Below are positions 54,000-64,000 of a DNA stretch of 64,000 nt, piece after piece (the first letter of the stretch is position 1; each line of letters opens with the position of its first letter). The stretch covers positions 9,155,840-9,219,839 of the forward strand of contig JABAKD010000023.1 of NCBI GenBank assembly GCA_012845835.1. Direction: 5' to 3'. The DNA is from Undaria pinnatifida. Lineage: Eukaryota; Sar; Phaeophyceae; Laminariales; Alariaceae. Made by a program: the position numbers and the translations under genes. Under the pieces are notes generated by a model. The model did not search any database. It worked only from the letters and a program-made list of their open reading frames with translations, and was not told where the DNA came from.

Positions 54000-55590
54000 T
54001 TCTGAGGCTGTCGTCGCCAGACCAGTGGGTTGCAATGTCCAACATCCGTGGTGCTACCAGACCGCGGATTGCAAGCGGTGGGACCTCCGCGTATGTCCTC
54101 CTTCTGGAGATTGTTAGAGGTCGGGTCTTCTCCGGAGAACGGGGGTCTCGCTCGCTAGCCCTGCTTTCACTAGCGGTGGGGGCGGGGGGGGGGGGGGGGG
54201 GGGAGGAGTATGCGCACACGAATCGGGTTCGCTTAGAAAGAGAAACACAAGAACAAGCATTGACCATCAAGGCTTGACGCCATGGCATTGCTAACAAACG
54301 ATTGATAGACCCAGTCCATACACACGCCGGTAGTTTCAGAAGCGGTTGCTGGGATAAAAAATCACTCAAGATAAAGGCAGCCCGTTCGTGGGACCTGCTC
54401 TAGTATAAAAATGCTATTTGTATTCAGATAGTTATCAGGTTTGGTTGCATTCAGACAGCAGAAAACGTGTAGTCGATTTAATGAGGAACAAGACCATGTA
54501 GAATATCGGCGATCCTGTGCTTCACGTAGGGTAAATATAATACGAAAAAGCGCAACAGCAGCTAAAGCGAGTACCGGGCGGGGAGATACGCATATATATA
54601 CCTACTTATTCACGCACCAGTCCGGCGACCACGGGCGTGCTAAAAGTGCGGCCGAGTGACTTGCTTCCTACAGCTGGGTTGGAAAAAATTAGAAAAAATT
54701 ATATATACCACAACAACAACAACTACAATAACAGGAACTGGCTGCAGCACTGAGAGGTAATTTCATCCTGCAAAATTTGAAGCCGGCACACAGCATAAAT
54801 GACGGTAGTCGGACATATGACCCACCTTCCCTCCCTCCAGCTGCTGACGGCTTCGTACTCGTGGGAGACGAAGAGCCAACGTCGTGGGCGATCTTCGGAG
54901 GCCGTCGTCGCCACACCAGTGGGTTACGATGTCCAATCCCCGTGGTGCTATTAATACAAGACCGAGGATGGCCAGCGGTGGTACCCCAGTGTTTGGCGTG
55001 GTCGTTGTCGTAGCGGTCTTCTGTCGGGTCTTCGTAGGAGAGGAAGGGGGTCTCGTCCGCTAGCCCAGCTTTCACAACGAGGGTTGGGGGAGGGGGAGGG
55101 GGTGCGCGTACACCAAGCGGGTTCACTTGGTTAACTTCAGAAACACGAGAGCCATCAAGAGTTTACCCTAAGTATGGTATTGCTGAAAATATATTTACGG
55201 ACTCAGTCCATACACACACCGGTAATTTCAGATGCGGTTGCTGGGCAAAAAAAATGCCTGGATTAAGACAGTCCGTTGGACCTGATCGATCACATACCTG
55301 GCAGACCCTGTGCTTCGCGTATCCTAGAAAAGAGGCGAAAATACGCCACAGTCTAGGCACTACAGTGCGGGGATATACACACACATATATATAGGTGCAC
55401 CTGTCTGCGACCACCGCTTGTCAAAAGTGCCGCCGAACGAGCTCCTTTCAATATGGGCTTGAAACGGTATAAAAAAATGATATGTCCCAAAGCAACAGCA
55501 GCCTACCTGCAGCACTGCGAGGTACTTCCATCATGTATAACATGAGGCCGGCACGCAACATGAAGGCAGTCGAACACATGACCCACCTTC
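54000..55590. repeat. diverged tandem duplication, ~0.8-0.9-kb unit
   Basis: Matching landmarks appear in order: GTCGTCGCCAGACCAGTGGG (54011) with GTCGTCGCCACACCAGTGGG (54904); the CAGTCCATACACAC...CCGGTA...CGGTTGCTGGG block (54312 and 55206); and GGCTGCAGCACTGAGAGGTA (54737) with CCTGCAGCACTGCGAGGTAC (55507). A third partial start follows at 55505-55640, running into the 3' exon of the acidic-protein gene. Copies differ by many indels. Confidence 0.75.
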
Positions 55591-55796
55591 CGTCTCGCTG
55601 GCCGCCGATTGTGGCGTACCAGTGGGAGTCGAAGAAGTGTCGTCTGCAAAGTACTGGGAAGGAGGCCCAGGTGATTGGGCATCGGCATCGATGTACTCGC
55701 CATCGTCCAGGATGTTGGCGGGCAGGAAATCGATGTCCTCGGTGTAGGACACGTTGTAGGTGCTTGCCGTGTCATCGTTGTCGGACATGGAATGGC
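55531..55796 (-). CDS. acidic-protein gene, second exon
   Basis: On the minus strand a long C/T tract ends TTTTTCAG|GCCATTCC, a good acceptor. The two bases GC complete the codon left by the exon ending at 56599, and the frame continues HSMSDNDDTASTYNVSYTED, then an Asp/Glu/Ser/Pro-rich stretch, to a stop at 55531. An internal donor-like GAAG|GTGGGT near 55590 may mean the exon ends there and more exons follow; the same GTGGGTCAT motif is conserved in the duplicated unit near 54823. An alternative is an independent small gene starting at ATG 55786-55788. Confidence 0.45.
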
Positions 55797-56160
55797 CTGA
55801 AAAATTGGGTGCCGGGGCGGGGGAGAGGGGGGTAGGGCGCGCCGGGTGGGGGGTCAAGTTCGAGTGCATCACAATGAGAAACCCAGGATAATAGTGAGAG
55901 AAAATATACGACGAGCTTTCTTCCGGTCTCACAATAACGTCTGGTTGGCATATCGCCGGTGACGCACGTATTTTTTCGATCGAATCTCGGGTGATAAATT
56001 ATCAACCCAAAACACGAGTTGATTTTCGTTATGTATCAGGTGCTCACAATATAGACTATAGCGGCATCAGTTTTTAGCCTTAAAACACATGTCTCGAAGC
56101 CACCCCATTTTGGGGGTAAGCTACCCCTTTGGGGGGGTTGAGGTGCAACGCCAAAGGAAG

Positions 56161-56370
56161 GGTACCTGGTAACTACAGTACGCCGTTTCACCTGCCCTTG
56201 ATACGAGGTACTCGTAAAACTATCCAATCTGGTTGACAGTCTACGGCGGGTACTGTAATAGACTAGACTAGTCTATATCTCAAACGTACCTGGTAACTAC
56301 AGTACGCCGTTTCAAATTTGCCCTTGATACGAGGTACTCAGTCTACGGTTGGTACTGTAATATATCTCAA
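56161..56370. repeat. tandem duplication of ~120 bp, plus a 10-bp repeat downstream
   Basis: GTACCTGGTAACTACAGTAC through GATACGAGGTACTC and TACTGTAATA-ATCTCAAACGTA occurs twice (about 56162 and 56285). At 56455-56483 the 10-mer TACCGTAGATACCGTAGA pattern repeats three times. Both lie in the proposed intron of the acidic-protein gene. Confidence 0.8.
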
Positions 56371-56598
56371 ACGTACTACTGCTGCCATGTGTACTCCACC
56401 TCTCAAGGACAATCAATGTATACTGGTGTGCGGCTCCACAACACTGTGCCAGATACCGTAGATACCGTAGATACCGTAGGTATACGGACCAGGCGTGCTA
56501 GATGGTGCAAGACTGAACTGTACCCCGTATTGTACTGATGTCGTGCGGTATCGTATCATATCAAACTTTCAAGAGCACACGAACATCGTCAATCTTAC

Positions 56599-57226
56599 AA
56601 GGCCATTCGCCGTCTCCCCCGTCCTCCGTTGTCTGGCCGAAGAAACCCTCGTCCTCACTATCTTCCCCTTCCACCTCCGTCGATGGTTCTTCCTCGACCA
56701 ACTGTTCATCATCACTATCCTCGTCCTCCGCTACCTCCACCTCCTCAACCAATTGCGTGCTCCACTGGTGATGCTGGCGGGCCTGCTCCACAAAGTACTT
56801 GAAGACCAGGTCTAAGCCGGGGCACATACCGACGAAGCTGCTGCGGTGCTGTGTTTGGATGCGGTTGAGTTCGAACAGAGCGTAGAATACCTCGGTGTCA
56901 TAGACCCCCCCCTCTTCGAACGGGTTGTTGCCAGCCACCCACGCCTCGTTCACCACCTTGCAGATGGCCTTCGACCCCCACACGTAGACACGGAGTGCTT
57001 CGCGCAGGGTCTTGGTGGAGCACATTGCCACGGCAGTTGGCAAGTACTCGAGGACCTCCGTGGCAGTAAGGCCCGGGTCAGGGCCAGCCGGCTCGAACTG
57101 GACTCCTGCCGCTGCTGATGAAGATGCCATGCTGCTTGTGGCTATAGTGCTGTGCATGGCAGTGCGGAACAGAACGAGACCAAAAAAGAAACGCGTATCG
57201 TTATTTTGTACCGGTAGTGTAGCCAT
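56599..57226 (-). CDS. acidic-tailed uncharacterised protein, first exon
   Basis: The open frame starts at ATG 57224-57226 (an alternative ATG at 57128-57130 gives MASSSAAAG). Content: an Ala/Ser-rich N-terminus, a helical, mixed-charge domain (LEYLPTAVAMCSTKTLREAL, then WGSKAICKVVNEAWVAGNNP, then YDTEVFYALFELNRIQ), then a strongly acidic tail (EVAEDEDSDDEQLVEEEPST). The unspliced frame ends at 56561, but CCTT|GTAAGA at 56599/56598 is a good donor and joins in phase to 55796. Acidic tails of this type occur in nuclear and chromatin proteins; function here is unknown. The domain looks like a folded host protein and is the most convincing gene in the right third of the window. Confidence 0.6.
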
Positions 57227-57229
57227 TGG

Positions 57230-59430
57230 TTAAGGAGCTGTGTAGACATACTTCATATACTTTGGCCCAAACATGCTCTGACTATGGTGGCACATGTCGG
57301 AACCTTGACGCACACTTCATACTTGGCAAGCCATCGCCACGAAACCACCGGAAAGCGTACGCTGGGGACACCAGGCACAAGACGATCACTCAGTGCGGAT
57401 TGTATATGAGGGGCGAAGGTCGGAGGAAGTGTGGCAAGGATGGGTAAAACTAAGTAACGCAGGATCGCCTACATACATGGTCACGGCAAAGAGACTACAC
57501 AGTTCGAAGTACTGCTGTACCATGTATACTTAAAATATTTTTAGACTATGTACAGTACAACTAGTAACAGTACTCTTGTTCGCGTGGATCGTGTGTACCA
57601 TGCGCAGGAAAGATACCGCAGCTACAGAGCAAAGAGTCATAATAAAGATATACATAACGACGGTGCAACTGCAGTTTATAGATCTATTGAATTCGCAAAA
57701 GAACGCGATCTAGTTTTTGATGAGTATCACAAGAAGGCTTAGCTGGGTCTACAGCACTACATTCACTGACGACGATCTACATCTCTGGTCAGCATCTGTC
57801 TCCGGATCCGCATCGTGCAATTATAGAGCAGCGGGATCGGAAGAGAGAGAGGCCAGATCGTCGTCGTAGCGTGGCGTTGAGGCTGTCACAGGTTTAGACC
57901 ATACTGGGATTATCTATACCTGGTATTAAGTGGCGGCCTCCCTGTATTGGCGGTGTGTGTCAGCCAACAATACCGGCACTGTATAGGAAGACATGCACTG
58001 TACCCCGGCATCATCGACAAAGACAGAACAAGCATCCATCGCAAATTCTGACAGCGGCTAGAGCAACAACCTTATATTTCCCCATCGGGGGTGTATACCT
58101 GGTATCATATACTCGTAGTAGTAGTACGTTCCACTATTAATAGCTATAATACTTGAACGGCACGCCGGTATTTTTTAGCACTGGATTGCCTAGTGACGCA
58201 TGAGAACACAAGAAAGGCTTGACGTGAACAAACGACACACACATGATGATCGATCGCGGTACTGCGGGAGACTCCCGATAGCTGTGCCCCTTGAATAGTG
58301 CGTCTCGCCCTCTATAGTGCCGGTGAGAGTCTCTTGGCACAAGACGCGTGCTACGACAGAGGTATACCATTTTTTGGCATTTGTATTTCTGCTTGAATGG
58401 CCGGGACTGCATAATAATCCAAAATCGTCGGGGTATCGTTCTTGGTTTGCAATACGAGTGTGTTCACCTGCTGTAGGTAGGTTTGGTCATCGTGTTGTGC
58501 ACGTCCATTTTGCTAAAAATCGGTTTTGGGGCGACGTATAGACTATATTCCACAGACAAATAACGGTATACCGCTGCCGTACCATGCGTCACGACTCAGC
58601 ACTCAGCCTCTCTATTGGGTATAGCTACTAGTATGTTGTAAGGTTTGCAAGAAGAGTGTATATTGTAAGTATCGCATGACGTGCGAGGGTCTGAAGCGTG
58701 CCAGGAGAGGGAAACGAAGGCCTCGTGCCAGCGAGATTCCTGCAACTACTGATGTACGGTATTTCGTAAATAAATACTCCGAGTACATCTATTCCCCACA
58801 CGTCTTCGAGCGGAAAATGTGACTTGGGGCGAACCATAGACTAGACTATAGACTACAGCTACGTACTGTAGTTACGGAATACAGGCTGAGGAATTTGTCA
58901 CTACATACGGAGTTCGAAGACCTAGATCGCTCGACACGCAGACCCACTTCATCTGGGTTTGCCTCACGGAACAAGCAGGACGGCTGGGAGGGGATATCAG
59001 AGGCCTGTTCGTCGGTGGTTCTTCGGCGACATTGGGGTGGGCTAGTGTAGTCTATGTCCTCGACAAAGAAAAATCAAGCACGCACAGGCTCTGACAGCGG
59101 AGAGTGCTACTAACACTCTGTGTGCACCGTAGTTGTATGCCTGGTATCCTGGTACATAACGACTTGAGACTGTCGATTTTTTTTCCTGCGTGCGGTACAG
59201 AATAGGCGTGGTCCCTAGTCATTTACAGTGCGGTGCGTTGCCAGATGACAACCGCACTGAATTGGTACCTCGCACTATCATGGAGTCTCTATTAAACGGA
59301 CGAGCCGCGACAAAAGAAGTTTTTACTGCGCTAAACTGGGGCCCCGTACAATATAGTTTAATGCCGCACTAACAAAGGGACCACGACTGCTGTATCAAAT
59401 ACCTGGTACAACAGTGCCAGTATTTTTTAA
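57230..59430. other. no clear gene; small frame and a partial MITE
   Basis: The frame 57548-57742 (64 codons, charged, ending DLVFDEYHKKA) is protein-like but short. The rest shows no motif. A MITE end lies at 58343. Confidence 0.35.
58343..58530 (-). mobile_element. MITE copy 8, partial
   Basis: The intact left end GACGCGTGCTACGACAGAGG and the internal CAAAATCGTCGG landmark (reverse orientation) are present. The opposite terminal repeat is not recognisable. Confidence 0.55.
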
Positions 59431-61010
59431 TAATTCAGATGCGGTATTCAGGAAGCAAAGGGACTGCTTGATGCAGAGACACTACTATCGCGCGTCTTTC
59501 AGCTCGCCAACGACGGGATTGTCGGGACTTACCCCACGGCAGAGCAGTGTGCTCGTTCTCCTCGCAGCCGGATCTGGCTGTTGACATGTCGATCGATTGC
59601 GGTTTGTGAGTGCTGCATTTTTTTGTTACTGCCCAAAGGTCATAGATACTGCCTGGTGCACTTTGCATATTGAAGATGCGATATCCATCCCAAGATTTAG
59701 TCTATAGTCTAGATAGATACTGCCTGGTGCAGATAAGATTTTATGATTTATCCGAATTTCAAAGATCCTGCGCGGTGCCATGTGCATTTTTAAGCTGCAG
59801 TGTCCAGTGATCAAATCGAGATGCTACCTTTCGATCAATCTTGAATGTAAAATGGCGTATTCGCAGCCAAGACGGGAACGCGTGGTGGTAATCGGAGACG
59901 GTGGCACAGAACCCTCTCTCTCTCGTACTTACTTGTGTTGTTTTCCGGCCGTCGAGCCTGACTCGTGTGGACAACTATACAACAGAGATAATGTTCTGTC
60001 CCGCCGTCTTGAATCACCACCACGCTTTTCCGTGCTAACTGAGTATGTTTACAATGTCAGAGATTGGTCAACAGACGTATCAACAGACACCGACTGGTTC
60101 AGCAGGGAGAGCATCGATCATTTGACGCGAGCTGCATGCCTGGTATGATACCTCGGCTATGCTTCTCAGGTCGGTCGATCGCGGTTTACGACTTTCGTAT
60201 ATTTTTAGGCCGTGGCATCTAAACATCAAACAACACTGCCCAGGCTGGTGCAGACTACACTATCACGTATTTTGTCGCGCGCCAAGCACGGGACTGGTCC
60301 AACAGCAGAGCAATGGTCCCGTTCGAGCCGATGGGCTTAAAGATCTACTTGCCAATCGATCGCGGTTTGTTTGTTGTGCACGTTGAATCTTCTTCTATTC
60401 CTAAAGATCAAAGAATCCACCTGGTGCAAGCTACGACATCAAAATATCCAAACTATATACTGCCTGGTGCAGAGTATTGTGCACCTTGTTGACCGCGACC
60501 CACGGCACTGGCACCGCGCAGCAGAGAAATGTGTATCCGGGCCGGTGGATCTGACGGGTCTGGTGTTATCAACACTCCGATCTCCAACAGCATACAGTGG
60601 GGAGAGCAACGACCAATTGATGTTGAGCTGTATGCCTGTTGCCTTGGCTACAAAATTTGCATGTGGATCGATCGCGGGTTGCAACGTGTGCGAATTCAGG
60701 TTGCGGTATCAATATATCAAAATACACTGCGTGGTGTGGACTACAGCGTGTCTGATCGCCAACTACTCCACGCTGACCAGACGGCAGAGGAGTGTTTGCG
60801 TCCAAACCATGGCTCTGACGGTCTACTGTATATGTCGATCGATCGCGGTCTGCGATCTTTGCATCGGTCAGCGGCTGTATCCGAATATCAATTTTTACCT
60901 GGTGCACTTTCGTTCTTACGCTGCGCTCTCGGAAGATCAAACAATCCCGCCTGGTGCAAACTATCGCGCGATCCGTCACTCGCTTAGCAGGGGAGTGACC
61001 CCACAGCAGA
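59430..61010. repeat. composite repeat, subunit array 1 (GATCGATCGCGG family)
   Basis: Recurring order: CCACAGCAGAGCAGTG, CTCGTCCGA, GGTTCTGACGG, GTCGATCGATCGCGGTTT, GCATTTTTAAGCTGCAGTAT, CCAAAGATCAAAGATACTGC, CTGGTGCAGACTATCGCGCG. The GATCGATCGCGG word appears near 59587, 60172, 60353, 60663 and 60835, so subunits vary from about 170 to 585 bp. No coding function is evident; the 278-codon frame at 60371-61207 lies in this array. Confidence 0.8.
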
Positions 61011-61039
61011 GCACTGTTCTCGTCCGACCCGGCGGTTCT

Positions 61040-61555
61040 GATGGGCTCGATGTACGAACTCTCTGTTGCTCAAGGCTTTCTCCCTACGGCTGTTTTCTTC
61101 ATATCTTGTTGAATGCTGCCGGCCAACCCGTATCAGACCACGTTCTATCACACATGTCTATACAAACCAACAAACCTCGATCGACGTACGTACCCGGCAG
61201 CAACTGACACACCTGACTAGAATAGATAGAGCTGACGGCGATGCCGACGAGGTGGGAAGAGTCCTTCTCGGCTGTCCGCTGTCTGGCGGTGCTGGCGGCG
61301 AGGAAGCAGATAGGAGTACTTGTCGGCTGGCAGCTGTCGGATGGTATTGTGTGGGGGTGGGGTGGGGGTGGGCGGGTGAGTCCGGGGGTAAAAGGCTCGG
61401 GACTGCCAAGATAACCGTTTTACACATTTTCCGTATGGCACTGAATTCTACACGCTAGGTACGTTTTACGTCCCAAAAAATATTATTTTCAAAATATTAT
61501 GGCTGTTTCAAGAGGCGTACCCGTCATCACCGTCAGTTTTGCTATGTGGCGTACA
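61040..61555. repeat. composite repeat, tail copy 1
   Basis: About 500 bp matching 63160-63690: GGCCAACCCGTATC, CCGGCAGCAACTGACACACC, GGAGTACTTGTCGGCT, a G/T-rich GTGGGG stretch, CCGTTTTACACATTTTCC, GGTACGTTTTACGTCCC. Confidence 0.85.
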
Positions 61556-61736
61556 TGCTGCAGCACTCTAGCGGCAAGAGTAGTCAGCACATCAGCAACA
61601 GTACTGTAGTTAGTACATCAGCATCCGGATACAACAATGGAAACATTTATGACATGAACAGGGCGGAGTTGCTGCTGATGCCCCCCCTGTCTCTGTGAAT
61701 GTCCCGCTGGGCGAGAGAAGCTTTAAGCTCGGTATC

Positions 61737-62540
61737 CAATGTTCCAAGTATAACATTACCTGATGCAGAGCACTACTGCCCACCATGTGGCCCGTGAAGC
61801 ACGGCAATGACCCCACACAGCAGAGCAGTGCTCTCGTCCGGGCATGTACCTCTGACGTTTTACACAGGTATATGTCAATGGATCGTGGCTTGTAGATTTT
61901 GCATTTTGAAGCTACTGTGTACTGTATTACAATATCGAAGATACTACCCACTGGTGCACTTTGTTTTTTGAACATGCAGCATCCAAACCTCAAAAGATAC
62001 AGCCTGGTGCAGACTATCGCCCATCTTGTCGCCGGCTACAAGCACCCGGATAGGTCCCAGCAGAGCAGTGCTCTCGTCCGATCAGATGGTTCTGACGTCC
62101 TATACATGTCGATCGATTGCAGTTTGTGAATTTTGCATTTTTTTTGCAGATGCTCCTGGTACGTCCAGAAATTCTGCCTGATGCAATTTGCATTTTCAGG
62201 TTGAAGGCAAAAAAAGATATCAACTGTAAAATGCTGCCTGGTTCAGCAGTCAGTGGGGAAAGCAGCACGCACTTCATTTTGAGCTACATGGTTGGTAACA
62301 TGGCTGTGTAATTTGCATGTGGATCGATCGCTGTTTACGACGTTTGCGTTCTTAAGCTGCGGAATTTCAAGATCAAAAAGGTACTGCCAGGGGCAGTCTA
62401 TCGCGCGTCTGATCGTCCATCGCGCACGGGGCTGATCCGACGGCATAGAAGGTTCCTCGTCCAAGCTAGAGGTTCCGGCGGTTTACGTGTCGATCGGCCA
62501 CGGTTAGTAATTTCTGTTTTTAAAGATCCTGTATCCAAAA
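61737..62540. repeat. composite repeat, subunit array 2
   Basis: The same subunits as array 1, with the CGATC-rich word near 61877, 62107, 62321 and 62490, at 170-230-bp spacing. Confidence 0.8.
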
Positions 62541-62559
62541 GTAGAAGAAATTGCCTGGT

Positions 62560-62980
62560 GCGCTTTGCAGGCTTAAAGATGCCGTATCCAATGGCAAGTA
62601 TGTGCGATATTTGGGTACAGCAGGTCATACAAGCGAAATTCACAAGCCGCGATTGATCTGCATGTAAACCGTCGGGGCCACAAGCTTGGACTAGGGCAAA
62701 GCTCTGCATTGATTGGGGTCAGTCCCGTGATGTGCGGGTAACAGACTCGCGATAGTCTGCACTGGGCAATGTCTTTGGGTCATCACATGCCGCAGCTAAA
62801 AAGTGAAACGTGCACGGCGCAATATCTTGACAATTGGGTAGATCAGCCCATATTATTGTCAAATCACAAACCGCGGTCGATCGACATGACATAAATATGT
62901 AGTCTAGACCGCGGGGGCCACCGTTTCGGACGCGAAAGGTGCTCTGCTGTGGAGTCTGTCCCGTGCTGGGGGCACCAAAA
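62560..62980. repeat. composite repeat, inverted subunit block
   Basis: Here the subunit words appear as reverse complement: AAGCCGCGATTGATC (62650), AAACCGCGGTCGATCGACAT (62867), GCGATAGTCTGCACTGGGCA (62752), CACCAGGCAATT as its reverse near 62550. At about 63040 the sequence returns to the direct orientation. Confidence 0.75.
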
Positions 62981-63039
62981 TAATCGAACTAGTCTCTGGA
63001 ACCTGGAGTCCATTCGATGCTTCGTGCACTTTGCGACTA

Positions 63040-63690
63040 TAACATGCAGTATCCAAAGATCGAATACACTTCCTCTTGCAGACTATCGCGCATCTCGTCG
63101 CCCGCCAACCAAGGGACTGGCCCCGCAGCAGAGCAGTGTTCTCGTCTAAGACGGCGCCCGGTGTACAAACAATCTGTGCTGACAGACGCTGTCTTTTCTG
63201 TTGGTGGATGCTGCTCGGCCAACCCGTATCGTGCCACGTTCACGACAGTATCACACGTCAATAGGCACAAACACCGCTTCAAAAGCATTAGACTAGATCT
63301 GATCGTCAAGTAAATGGTACCTACCCGGCAACAATTGACACACCTGTGAAAAGAAGCTGGCGGCGGTGCCGAAGAGGCGAGAGGAGTACTTGTCGGCTGT
63401 CGGCCGTCTGGCGATGCTGGTGGCAAGGTGACAGTTAGGAGTACTTGTCGGCTACCAGGGGTAGGATTGTGTTGTGCGGGAGTGGGGTAGTAGTGGGTGA
63501 TTGAATCCGTGGGTGAAATGCTCGGGACTGTGCCACCCGAACCAATGTTGTACGGGATGCCGTTTTACACATTTTCCATCTGGCACAATATCCTATACAT
63601 TGGGTACGTTTTACGTCCCTAAAAGATTTTCGCCGTTTTACGCGGTGTATCCGTTCTCAGTGTCAATGATGCAAATCCACGCACGAACAT
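63040..63690. repeat. composite repeat, last subunit and tail copy 2
   Basis: One direct subunit (GACTATCGCGCATCTCGTCG, CCGCAGCAGAGCAGTG) is followed by the second tail, matching 61040-61555 with many substitutions and indels. Confidence 0.8.
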
Positions 63691-64000
63691 TCCAATAAGT
63701 TTCTCTCTCTCGCACCTTGATGAAAGGGCCCCCTGTCCCCTTCAGAACAGATCCCTCCTCCGTACGTATCGGGCGTATCCCGCTGTCCCCGTGGCGTCAA
63801 AATTCGATTATCGCAGCAGCGCTGCCATTTACCGCACATACATACAGCACACACATATCACACACATAATATAAATATGCATGAAACACACAACAAGCTG
63901 TGTTGACCGAAAAGCTGGTGATTTTTTTATGTGTGCTGCAGTTCGTTGGTATACGTGATGTTTGAAGTTATGCGTCGAAGCGCTGAGTACGAGATCGCTC
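63691..64000. other. no gene recognised
   Basis: It contains CACACA-type dinucleotide runs (63835-63890) and nothing else identifiable. The sequence is cut by the window end. Confidence 0.5.

Noticed and set aside
53275-54117. A 280-codon gene
   Set aside because: The frame crosses three short direct repeats and an inverted repeat, with no motif. I could not support it beyond an open frame.
60371-61207. A 278-codon gene
   Set aside because: It lies across the GATCGATCGCGG subunit array and changes content with each subunit. No shared frame is kept between the subunits.

Overview
The window is eukaryotic nuclear DNA that is mostly mobile elements and tandem repeats, with a few host genes between them. 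The evidence for a eukaryote is spliced, phase-consistent coding exons with pyrimidine-rich acceptors, two LTR retrotransposons, a LINE fragment, and TTAGGG-type telomeric repeats. The C-rich introns and Gly/Ser/Ala-rich low-complexity protein would fit a stramenopile such as a brown alga. That is inference; I cannot name the species. I recognise no rRNA gene, intact tRNA gene or CRISPR array.

Layout. 0.9-1.5 kb: a decayed LINE reverse-transcriptase tail (minus). 1.7-2.3 kb: a ~175-bp tandem repeat. 2.55-8.7 kb: a plus-strand gene for a coiled-coil, low-complexity protein, with three exons that join in frame (2552-4643, 5728-5861, 8393-8701); both introns carry copies of one MITE family. 10.4-11.8 kb: two minisatellites. 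14.9-15.6 kb: two MITEs in opposite orientation. 15.7-19.5 kb: a satellite built on the palindrome GGAAGCTTCC, interrupted by a TA-flanked DNA transposon carrying a Cys/His-rich ORF and by a short interstitial telomeric tract.

22.2-28.6 kb: a complete but decayed Ty1/copia element (plus strand, 5-bp target duplication CCACG) with no integrase, a 67-bp leader repeat, a MITE inside gag, and an extra ORF region after RNase H. 31.6-35.3 kb: a diverged duplication whose two parts occur twice; one copy has a MITE and its paralogue does not, which gives an empty-site comparison.

36.1-50.7 kb: a Ty3/gypsy element (minus strand, 427-bp LTRs). Its gag is swollen by a 23-copy array of a 296-bp unit. 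Gag and pol lie in one frame separated by a single TGA. The element sits exactly between two ~70-bp direct repeats, far longer than a normal Ty3 target duplication.

50.8-57.2 kb: minus-strand remnants, a tandemly duplicated region, and a two-exon gene for an acidic protein. 59.4-63.7 kb: a composite repeat of ~170-310-bp subunits carrying GATCGATCGCGG, two ~500-bp tails and an inverted block.

The genes do not form a pathway. The window is a record of nested insertion and repeat expansion: MITEs landed in introns, in the copia gag and in a duplicated segment; a DNA transposon landed in the satellite; and retrotransposon sequence itself became tandem-repeat arrays.
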